A stretch of 42,692 nt of DNA from Myxococcaceae bacterium (GTDB lineage: Bacteria; Myxococcota; Myxococcia; Myxococcales; UBA5297): NCBI GenBank assembly GCA_017500825.1, contig JAFVYB010000076.1, forward strand, positions 1 to 42,692. The letters run 5' to 3'. Below, in pieces: positions 32,459 through 42,692 of the stretch. Made by a program: the position numbers and the translations under genes. The notes under the pieces were generated by a model. The model worked only from the letters and a program-made list of their open reading frames with translations, was not told the DNA's origin and did not search any database. How positions within the stretch are numbered: position 1 is the first letter of the stretch; the number at the start of each line of letters is the position of its first letter.

Positions 32459-34465
32459 TCAGTGCTCCTTTCGTTGCCGCGCGGGACGGCACGCCAGCGC
32501 CAGGCAGGCCGCAAGCGCGATCAGCCAACCGCTCAAATCCGCGCCACCGACCGCGCCACAGCCGCCCATGTCGGGCGCGCCCGTGGGAACCGTGCCGCTC
32601 GTTCCTTCTTCTGGGCCGTCCCCTCCGGTGAGTTCGCCGTCGCCGCCCGCCAAACCGCTTCCCGAACCATCGCCCGCGCCGTCGCCGTTTCCTTCGCCCT
32701 CGCCCGTGGAGGGATCCGCCGGCTGATCCTCGCTTGTCGGCGCGCAGACATCGCCCACGCCATCGCCGTCGCCGTCCGCCTGATCCTGGTTGGGCGCGAA
32801 GGGGCAGTTGTCCGCCTCGTCCGCCACGCCGTCGCCGTCCCAGTCGTCCCCGGCCTCGTCCCCGGCACTTTGATGGCGCAGCCAAACCGTGAACTGCCAG
32901 GACGTGCCCGCCCGCACTGTGCCGCCCGTGCGCGTGCCCGTCTCGTAGCCGTCGAGTTCGCCAGTGGCCGTGTAGCTGCCCTCGCCCAGTTCCAGCCCTG
33001 TGAACGCGCTCACGCCGTCCTCGCCCGTCAGCTGCGGTCCATAGGTCTCGGTCGGCCCGCGCAGCGTCACGCGGACATTGGCCAGCGGTTCGTCCGTCTG
33101 AGCGTCGCGCGCCACCACCGTCATGCCGCCGGTCAGCCGCTTGAGCGAGACGGTGAAGGTGTAGGTCGCGTTGGCGTCCACGGTGCCGCCCGCGCGCGTC
33201 GTCGTCTCGTAGCCAGCCAGGGAGGCGGTGGCGCTGTAGGCCGACTGTCCGGGCCGAAGATCGGTGAAAAAGGTCTCGCCCATCGCGTCGGTGACCTGCG
33301 GGCCATAGCTCGCCGTCGGTCCATCGAGCGTCACGCTGGCGCCCGGCAAGAGCGCGCCCGAATCGACATCCTTGGTCACCACCTTCATGCCGCCGGGGAT
33401 GCGCTTGAGTCGGAGCGTGAAGGTCCAGGTGGCGCCCACGCCGACGCTGCCGCCCGTGCGCGTCGCCGTCTCGTAGCCAGCCAGGGAGGCGGTGGCCGAG
33501 TAGCAGCCGTCGCAGGGGGAGAGGGAGGCGAACGTCGTCGTGCCGTCGCTGTCGCTGACCTGGGCGTTGGCCGCGCCGCTGAGCCTGACGGTCGCCCCGG
33601 CGAGTGGCGCCTCGGTCTCGTCGTCGATGACAGCCACCTTCATGCCGCCTGTGGTCTCGATCACCTTGTCGGAGACGATGACGGCGAGATGGTTGGCCAC
33701 CGCGCGCTGATAGCCATCGCTCGGCTGGTTGATCGCCGGGTAGCTCGACCCCGACTTGACGACGAGCGCCGACGAGCCGCCGCCGTCGAGGTTGATGGCC
33801 CGATGGGCGCCCAGATCCTTCATGATCTGGCCGAGTTCCGAGCACTTGACGCCCTTGCTCGTCGTGGAGCGCCCGTCGACGACCACCATGAAGAGCGTCT
33901 TTTTGTCCTGCGAGAGGCCGATGCCCGAGCGCGGGTGCAGCCCCGAGCAGTGCCCCGGGTCGTAGGCGTAGCTGGAGACGACCTGGCCGTCGCGCACGAT
34001 GTCGGGAAAGCCGGAGACCACGCCCAGCATCCAGCTCGGGTCAAAGGCGACCACCTCGGCCTGCGGGTAAATCTCGGCGCGACCCGTGCCAAAGGCGAAG
34101 TTGGCCATCGAGGCGCCGTCGACGATGCCCCAGGAGGCGCCGTTCCCGGCCGACATGCCGTTGGTGTTGTAATAGGTCCACTCGAAGAAATCGCCGTTGA
34201 TGGCCGCGTGCGCGCCGACCGCCTTGGCGAAGTTGCCGGGCGACTGCTTGCGCTCACTCGACGCCGTGGATCGCAGCGAGACGCGCGGGTTCGAGAGGTC
34301 AACCTCAAGCGCGTAAATCCTCAGGGTTCGCGGCGAGCTCGTCGTCTTCACCAGCTGGCGGATGCCGTCGTAGGGCGTGGTCCACGTCTCGGTGGCCAGG
34401 GCGCTCCGGGGCAGGCAGAGGGCGGCGAGGCAGAGGGCGGTCAAAAGAAGTCGTGGATGGACCAT
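32459..34465 (-). CDS. Secreted phosphodiester-glycosidase (NAGPA) protein with TSP3 repeats, paralogue 1
   Basis: 668 aa from the ATG at 34465, which has AAGGAG 6 nt upstream and a signal peptide (MVHPRLLLTALCLAALCLP). The longer in-frame start at 34591 puts the signal 42 residues inside and is rejected. The NAGPA domain (~25-265) matches the downstream paralogue almost residue for residue at the motifs AAINGDFF, RSGIGLSQDKK and NLDGGGSSAL. Three tandem carboxypeptidase-regulatory-like repeats follow (each with ATASLAGYETxTRxGG or a close variant), then TSP3-type loops (DWDGDGVADEADNCPFAPN). The tail is GGCGAVGG, a hydrophobic stretch and ARQRKEH. It is divergent from glycogen phosphorylase. 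The repeat number differs from the paralogue. Confidence 0.82.
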   Translation of the reverse strand: MVHPRLLLTALCLAALCLPRSALATETWTTPYDGIRQLVKTTSSPRTLRIYALEVDLSNPRVSLRSTASSERKQSPGNFAKAVGAHAAINGDFFEWTYYNTNGMSAGNGASWGIVDGASMANFAFGTGRAEIYPQAEVVAFDPSWMLGVVSGFPDIVRDGQVVSSYAYDPGHCSGLHPRSGIGLSQDKKTLFMVVVDGRSTTSKGVKCSELGQIMKDLGAHRAINLDGGGSSALVVKSGSSYPAINQPSDGYQRAVANHLAVIVSDKVIETTGGMKVAVIDDETEAPLAGATVRLSGAANAQVSDSDGTTTFASLSPCDGCYSATASLAGYETATRTGGSVGVGATWTFTLRLKRIPGGMKVVTKDVDSGALLPGASVTLDGPTASYGPQVTDAMGETFFTDLRPGQSAYSATASLAGYETTTRAGGTVDANATYTFTVSLKRLTGGMTVVARDAQTDEPLANVRVTLRGPTETYGPQLTGEDGVSAFTGLELGEGSYTATGELDGYETGTRTGGTVRAGTSWQFTVWLRHQSAGDEAGDDWDGDGVADEADNCPFAPNQDQADGDGDGVGDVCAPTSEDQPADPSTGEGEGNGDGAGDGSGSGLAGGDGELTGGDGPEEGTSGTVPTGAPDMGGCGAVGGADLSGWLIALAACLALACRPARQRKEH

Positions 34466-34620
34466 GGAGGGCTCCTTCGAGAGGGAGAGGGGGCGGGGTT
34501 GCCGCTTCAGCGGTCGGTCGACGCTGCCAGACATGTCGCGCCTGGCGATGTCCCACGCGAGGCCTTTTCGCGCCCGTTCGCGCCAAGTCAAAGCGGTCGT
34601 TCGCCGAAACCCTCGCGCGG

Positions 34621-34649
34621 TTGCTTTTTCGCGCCCCTGTGAATAGTGC
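34621..34649 (+). promoter_or_regulatory. Candidate glgP promoter
   Basis: TTGCTT, 17-bp spacer, TAGTGC, ~90 bp before the glgP ATG in the 271-bp divergent region. The match is moderate. I found no better promoter for the opposite-strand pair. Confidence 0.3.
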
Positions 34650-34736
34650 GCCGCCGCTTTCGCCCCAGGGTCCGCGCCGGTCGGCCGATGAATGCCGCGC
34701 CGCCGCGGATCGTTCTTTTTTCAGCAAGGAGCCCCC

Positions 34737-37358
<2,622 letters not shown>

Positions 37359-37457
37359 CATCCAAATGGATAATTAAACGGCGTTCCCCTCTGTTTCTGA
37401 CCCGGGCTGTTGAAAATTAAACCCAAGGTCAAAATTCAAACAAACGCCAGACACGAC

Positions 37458-37497
37458 AAACCCCATCCGGATTTCTTTTCCGGGTGGGGTTTTTATT
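37458..37497 (+). terminator. Strong intrinsic terminator after glgP
   Basis: A 13-bp stem with one G-U pair (37458-37470 with 37480-37492), 9-nt loop and a T-run (GGGGTTTTTATTTG). Confidence 0.88.
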
Positions 37498-37545
37498 TGC
37501 GCGCTAGCGAACGCCTGATTGCCCGCTTATTCCGCATCGCGTAAA

Positions 37546-37579
37546 ATTTATATAAAACTTAAATAAATTTTATATAAAT
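37546..37579. repeat. Perfect 12-bp AT-only inverted repeat
   Basis: ATTTATATAAAA (37546-37557) and TTTTATATAAAT (37568-37579) are exact reverse complements separated by 10 bp. They are conspicuous in a two-thirds GC genome. Confidence 0.8.
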
Positions 37580-37624
37580 AATTTAAAAACAAATCAAAAA
37601 AAAACAACCTCCACCACAGCCCCC

Positions 37625-37674
37625 TACCCTATCTGTTCAGCAAACAAATTTACCCCCATACCCCCATCTGTTCA
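37625..37674 (+). repeat. Direct repeat pair TACCC(nn)ATCTGTTCA
   Basis: TACCCTATCTGTTCA (37625-37639) and TACCCCCATCTGTTCA (37659-37674) start 34 bp apart, about three helical turns, which would suit a regulator binding on one face. Confidence 0.45.
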
Positions 37675-37710
37675 CCCGCCACCGGTTTGATTGAAAGACG
37701 CGACTTTCGC

Positions 37711-37716
37711 TTGACA
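37711..37716 (+). promoter_or_regulatory. Possible -35 box of the giant lipoprotein gene
   Basis: A perfect TTGACA ~155 bp before the ATG, preceded by a GAAAG/CTTTC inverted repeat. No good -10 box is found at 16-18 bp (TTTTCG at 17), so an activator or another sigma factor may be needed. Confidence 0.3.
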
Positions 37717-37869
37717 ATTTTTATTCCCACTCCTTTTCGTCCTCCCGCCTGCCGGCGGACAATAAACCCAACCGTTCGACAGGCAACCGGCTGCGGTTTC
37801 ATCAACAGACTTATGCGTCAGTCCATGCACATAAGCCGTCTATCCACCCAATGACTTTGGAGAGTCACA

Positions 37870-40800
37870 ATGCATAAAAAACTGCATATGCGGGGGGGGG
37901 GCGTGTATAGCCGCCCTGCTCACCGTCAGCGGTTTGGCCTGTTCCGGCAGTGAAACTGTCATCGAGAAAGTCGAGTATCAGGCAGCGGCCATCGATGTTC
38001 AGCCCATCGCGGAGAGTGACGAGCTCTGCGGCGGCGCCGGTGGCTTCAAGTTCACCTCGGGTATCGACGCCGACAACGACGGCGTCCTCGACGCGGACGA
38101 AATCGTCGGCACGCCCCAGATCGTCTGCAATGGCGTGACTGGCGCGGGCGAGCCAGGTCCGGCGGGCGCGTCCTCGTCCATCGCCATCGACAGCTCGACA
38201 CCGTGCGCCTCGGATTCCGAGTGCGCGCAAAAATGCGGCGACAACGGCGGCGTCCATGTCGTCCTCAGCGTCACCTCCAGCGAGGCGGGATCGACGCCTG
38301 TGACGACCTCGCTCGACCTGTGCAACGGCCAGAACGGCGAGACGCCGGAGATTCACAAGGCCGAGTGCCAGCTGATGGCCGCGGGCGCCACGCGACAGGA
38401 CGCCCTTGACGCGCTCTGCGAGCAGGACTGCGGGCTGGTCGGCGGCACCAAGCTCTGGTGGGGCGAGGACGAAAGCGGCGCGCCCCTGGCCGAGTCGGGC
38501 ACCTATCTGTGCGGCGATCGCCTCACGGTGCCCACGCTCAACGCGCGCGCCTGCGCCGAAGGGCTGAGCGAGACGGCGACCTCGATTGGTTCCGACGGTG
38601 TGGACACCGAGTGCCTGCAGAGCTGCGGCAGCGCCGGTGGCCTGCGCATCTGGGTCACCTATGTCGACAAGAACGGCACCACGGTCCGCGTGGCGGGCGC
38701 CAGCGCCTATGTCTGCAACGGCAAACAGGGGCCCGATGGCGACGGCCGCACCCCCCTCGCTGCGCACAGTGGCCTGCTCCGAAGCTGAGACGAGCGGACT
38801 GGAGCCGGAGATTGAGGCCAAGCGCACCGATTGTCTGGCGCGTTGCGGCAGCGCCGACGGCGTCCTCTTCTGGGGCTACTACGCCGAGACGGCCAGCTAC
38901 GCCTCCGGGTCGGCGGCCTTTGTCTGCAACGGCTCGGGCACGGGCTCGGGGTCGAACGTCGTCGTCACCGAGTGCGAATCGTGCTGCGACGGCAACGGCG
39001 GCTACACCATCACTGTCGACGGCAGGGCCACGGAGCTGTGCGGCGGCGCCTCGGTCGATCTGTCGGGCGCGCGGACGAGCGTCGTCTCGGTCAGCGAATG
39101 CGCCATCTCCTCTCAGAGCTGCTGCGCCGGCTTTGGCGGCCAGATCGTCACCGTCACCACGAGCGATTTGAGCGACGGCGGCGACATCGCCACAGAGAGC
39201 TTCACCATCTGCAACGGACAGTCCGGCAGTGGTTCGGGCGGCGGCAGCAGCGCGGCCATCGGCACCCAGGCCTGCGACGGCGACTGCGATGGCAACTGCC
39301 AGAGCGCCGCGGGCGGTCTGCGCGTCTGGACCTACGACGCCTCCTCCCCCTCGACCATCACCGGCGGCCCCTTCTTCGTCTGCAACGGCGAAAAGGGCGA
39401 GACGGGCGACACCGGCGCGACAGGCGCCACCGGCACCTCGCCGACGATGAGCTACTGCAACGGCACCTGCAACAGCGGCTGCGCCACCACCGGCAACGGC
39501 GGCATCGAGATCCTCTCGCCCAACCCGCAATACCCGGCCACCTCGAACGACCAGTTCATCAAGTATTACCTCTGCAACGCCAAGCGCACGGTCTCGGTCG
39601 CCAGCTCAAGCTGCAGCGGCGCGGATCTCAGCGGCGGCGTCTGCGCGGCCTGCGCCTCGGGCGGCATCAAGGTCTTCTCCTACTACACGGACGACTCGAC
39701 CCAGACGCCCATCGCCAACACGACCAACGTCCTGTGCAACGTCGTCACCGAGGGCTCGACGCCGAGCGTCTCCAGCATCACCGAGTGCACCCTCGAATGC
39801 CCCGAGTGCGACAACGGCGGCCAGCACATCCAGCTGACCAGCGGCACCTCCTGGAACTTCTGCCACGGCAGCGACGGCGAAGACGGGACAGACGGCAAGA
39901 CGCCGATCATCGCCAGCGAGCGCTGCGCCAACACCTGCAACAACGCCTGCGTCGAGACCGGCTCCGGCGTGAAGATCTGGGCCTATTACGACACGCCGAC
40001 CAACGTCATCGCCGGCTCCACCAGCTACATCTGCGACCCGGCCGACGGCGCCCAGGGCGAGGACGGCGCGCAGGGCGAGCAAGGCCCCCAGGGACCGCAG
40101 GGTGAAGACGGCCAGGACGGCGAAGACGCCTCGTGCGCCGGCAACACCGCGCCCACCGTCAGCGCCACCGTCTCCGCGCCCGCGAGCGGCTCGGCCTACA
40201 TCATCAACTCGACCTACACCCTGACCGTCACCATCACCGACGCCGACGCGGGCCAGACGATCTCGCACGCCATCTCCGGCTACGGCGCCTCGATCCGCGC
40301 CCGCTCCAACACCACCGAGGGCGGCGTCACGACCATCGTCTACGACCTCGTCCCGATCGTCGCCGGCAGCGACTTCAGCTGGACCATCACCGCCACCGAC
40401 GGCTGCCAGATGGCGATGGCGAGCTTTGGCCTGGCCGAGGTCTCCGGCTACCAGGGCTACTCGGTCGTCGACCCCTGGGGCGACACCTGGGACGGCACCG
40501 ACCGCAAGGCCGTCACCTGGCAAACCGCCAAAGACACCTGCGAATCACTCGGCGGCCGCCTGCCCACCGCGACCGAACTGTGGCGCAACAACGCGCTCTA
40601 CACCTGGAGCGACGGCATCGTCGGCACCCTCAGCCACACGAACTACCTGTGGACGCTCATCGCCAACTCCAACGGCACGCTGGCCAACAGCTACATCACC
40701 GTCCGCCTGAGCGACGGCCACATCTCTCAACTGGCCAAGACGAGCTCCCTCTCCTACCGCTGCGTCTGGCCGAGGCAGCCCGCGCGCAACACCGGCTTCG

Positions 40801-42425
40801 GCGAACAGCACTGCCACGGCATCCCCGGCACCACGCGCTGTCACGAGTTCGAGTGGTTCTACAGCGTCGACACCGCCGACCGCGCGCCGATCAACGCCGT
40901 GGCCGCCGCCAACGAGTGCGCCTTCTACGGCGCGGGCGTGCCCACCGTGAACGAATGGACGCGCCTCATCCGCGGCGAACTGCCGACGAACGCGGCCATG
41001 GTCGGCACTTCGGCCCCCGCCACCATCAGCACCCTCAATATGTGGCACCACACCTCCACCCCGCTGAGCGGCGCCAACGAGGCCGTCATCCAGTGGACCG
41101 AGGCCACGCGCCCCTATTGGAACTACAGCTTCAACCCCGGCAACATCTCGACCGCTGAAGGCCTCCAGGACGCGCGCAGCACCAGCGGCCGCACCTTCCG
41201 CTGCGTCGGCCTCAAGGATCCCGCCCTCTTCGCCCTGCCCGAGGCCGAGTGCGCCGACGACGACTGCCTGACCATGACGCAGCGCCGCGCCCCGATTGTG
41301 GCCGAAAACATCAACGCCACCGCGACGACGACCGCCCTCGCCATCCAGGACTGCCTCTCGCGCGGCGGCATGTTGCCCACCCTGGCCGAGGCGACCGACC
41401 TCGTTCACAGCGGCCAGTGGAGCGCCACCGGCGACACCTACCTGCGCATGCTCAACGCCTGGAGCGCCGGCAACGATCACCGCGCCCGCTGGTATGCGAC
41501 GACCGGCGCGGCTGCCTCGACTGGCGAGCACTGGGGCTTCAGCTCTGCCGACACCTCCGCCGCCGTGGGCACGAACTACCCCTACCGCTGCGTCTGGCAC
41601 GCCAAGAAGCCCGCCTGGCCCACCTGCGCCTCGCCCAAGATCGTCAAATGGGACGCCACCCAAGGCGCCTTTGTCTGCGCGAACGGCGGCGACGGCTCGG
41701 CCAACGGACAGGCCCACGGCATCCTCGCCGACGGCGTCACTGACGCCTGGGGCAACACCTGGGATTACGCCCTGCGCACAGCGGCGACCTACGCGGTGGC
41801 CAGCGAAACCTGCGAAGAACTCGGCGCCCGCCTGCCCACCGTGACCGAGCTCTGGGGCGTCCGCTACGGCTGCGAATCGGGCCGCTGCATTGGCACGGCG
41901 TCGACCGACACGACCTACCACTGGAGCATGACCGTCGGAAACCAGACCAACAACCACCTCGTCGAACGCCTCTCGGACGGCGCCACCACCCAAAGCGCCA
42001 ACACGTCGAGCTACGCCTATCGCTGCATTTGGCCCAACAAGCGCGGCGACGTGTTGCAGGGGCGCAATTGTTATGGCCCGGCGGGCGACGAATGCCTTGT
42101 CACCGAAAACGGCCTGACCATGGATAAATGGGACCGTCCGGCAGTCACCTATTCCGCGGCCGAATTCGAATGCGCCTATTCCAAGGGACAAATCCCCGGC
42201 ATGCCGGAAATCTACGAGGCCATTCACGGCGGCGCGCCCAATGGAACGGGCAATTGGCTCTGGTCGAACGAGCCGACATACGAGGGCAGCGCCTACCGCC
42301 TGAGGGTCTATAAATGGAGCGGCGCCGGAACAAACGCCTGGATCGGTTCGACCAGCTTTGTGAGCTATGTCACCCACACGGGCACCTATCGCTTCCGCTG
42401 CGTCTATTCGCCGTATCTGAAGTAA
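37870..42425 (+). CDS. Giant Cys-rich modular lipoprotein gene, interrupted by two +1 frameshifts
   Basis: An ATG at 37870 has GGAG 7 nt upstream. In the sequence as given, it reads only 27 codons before a stop. Removing one G from the G10 tract (37892-37901) joins it to a lipoprotein signal ending VSGLAC-SGSE. A second single-base excess at the C6 run (38751-38756) separates the next frame from the remainder; corrected length is ~1,517 aa. Residues ~30-720 hold about ten diverged modules: Cys-x(3)-Cys, then GGhxhW/Y, then YhCNGxxG (GLRIWVTYVDKNG...YVCNGKQG; GVKIWAYYD...YICD). The first contains a Ca-type loop (DADNDGVLDADE). Collagen-like G-x-x tracts link modules (nine triplets at 40040-40125). 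An Ig-like segment follows (~750-860), then five DUF1566/Lcl-like domains (RLPTxTELW...YRCVWP). Probably surface-exposed. Function unknown. Confidence 0.75.
37892..37901 (+). repeat. G10 homopolymer inside the signal-peptide region
   Basis: Ten consecutive G, codons 8-11 of the giant lipoprotein gene. With ten G the signal peptide is out of frame with the body; with nine it is intact. Confidence 0.8.
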
Positions 42426-42460
42426 TTAACTCTCCCCCTAACAAGTCATTGGGTTTCGCA

Positions 42461-42494
42461 CGCCTCGGCCACCTATTGGCCGGGGCGTTTTTTA
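42461..42494 (+). terminator. Intrinsic terminator after the giant lipoprotein gene
   Basis: CGCCTCGGCC pairs with GGCCGGGGCG (one G-U pair) across a 7-nt loop, followed by TTTTTT. Confidence 0.88.
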
Positions 42495-42497
42495 TTT

Positions 42498-42642
42498 GCG
42501 CTTCAGCGCACTCCTTTGTTTTTTGTGCTTAAAGCGCACGGCAATTCAAAGACCGCTTCAGCGCGGAGCAGGTTTTATTCTCTGTGCTTCGGCGCACGGC
42601 ATTTTAAAGACGCTTAAACGCGTGGCAGGTTTGATTTTATTC
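42498..42642. repeat. Array of five short GCTT-loop hairpins; 59-bp tandem duplication
   Basis: Small imperfect palindromes occur at 42498 (GCGCTTCAGCGC), 42525 (GTGCTTAAAGCGCAC), 42553 (CCGCTTCAGCGCGG), 42584 (GTGCTTCGGCGCAC) and 42610 (ACGCTTAAACGCGT), spaced 26-31 bp. The last four form two similar 59-bp units starting at 42524 and 42583, with shared blocks CACGGCA, AAAGAC and GGCAGGTTT or similar. They resemble REP/BIME-type elements. The final 50 bp of the window are A/T-rich with nothing else visible. Confidence 0.65.
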
Positions 42643-42692
42643 TTATTCTGATTTGAGCCTAAATTAGCTCGATTTAATTTATTCAAAAACGC

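Larger units (their letters stand above)
37498..37869 (+). other. AT-rich intergenic region upstream of the giant lipoprotein gene
   Basis: Much lower GC than the rest of the window. It holds a post-terminator hairpin-like motif (GCGCGCTAGCG), a perfect AT-rich inverted repeat (37546-37579), a pair of direct repeats (37625-37674), a GAAAG-ACGCGA-CTTTC inverted repeat (37693-37708) next to TTGACA (37711-37716), and CTTATG/CATAAG arms (37810-37835). No coding frame is convincing. This looks like a regulatory leader or an insertion boundary. Confidence 0.6.

Noticed and set aside
32354..34642. 762-codon plus-strand frame opposite the NAGPA pair
   Set aside because: The minus strand has two paralogous secreted proteins with ribosome sites and shared motifs; the plus frame spans both and their junction.
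42498..42642. CRISPR array
   Set aside because: The repeated cores are only ~14 bp, vary in sequence, and are spaced by partly similar DNA; no constant repeats with unique spacers and no cas genes.

Overview
The window is roughly two-thirds GC, Gram-negative chromosomal DNA. It suggests a delta-type proteobacterium of the Myxococcota/Bradymonadales kind. The grounds are a Glt/Agm-like cluster of envelope TPR proteins ending in an AgmX/PglI-type protein, secreted proteins with thrombospondin-type-3 calcium repeats and a GGCGAxGG C-terminal sorting-like tail, FG-GAP repeats, and a very large Cys-rich lipoprotein ending in DUF1566-like domains. No tRNA, rRNA, CRISPR array or transposase was found. 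The taxonomic reading is inference.

Layout. (1) 1-13126, minus strand: an envelope module transcribed from a strong promoter at 13189-13217. In order it encodes a small exported beta-rich protein, two exported TPR proteins (784 and 1249 aa), a TPR lipoprotein, a 92-aa exported protein, then a TonB-like AgmX/PglI-domain protein and an FG-GAP protein that runs off the left edge. The first five genes are tightly packed, with 28-nt gaps or start/stop overlaps. (2) 13460-28363, plus strand: mostly housekeeping and envelope genes: bifunctional rel/spoT, a Spy/CpxP-like periplasmic protein, glmU, secG with a long repeat tail, a KtrA/TrkA-type RCK protein, an ABC-2-like permease, an LTA-synthase-family phosphotransferase, a small membrane protein, mltG and mutL. 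Several intrinsic terminators separate the units. (3) 28387-37358: a carbohydrate block. A cytoplasmic GH13 enzyme and a TetR regulator have matching palindromic operators. Two adjacent paralogous secreted phosphodiester-glycosidase proteins lie upstream of them, and a divergent glycogen phosphorylase follows. (4) 37359-42692: an AT-rich intergenic stretch, a roughly 1,500-aa modular Cys-rich lipoprotein gene broken by two homopolymer frameshifts, its terminator, and an array of short hairpins reaching the right edge.

The region most worth a second look is the last. The giant lipoprotein has its signal peptide put out of frame by a G10 tract, which suggests an ON/OFF contingency locus unless it is an assembly error. 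The same gene has a second +1 shift at a C6 tract. It is bracketed by AT-rich DNA and by similar post-terminator hairpins. Second in interest are the Glt-like TPR operon, seen here without an Agl/Tol motor, and the self-contained TetR/GH13 regulon.
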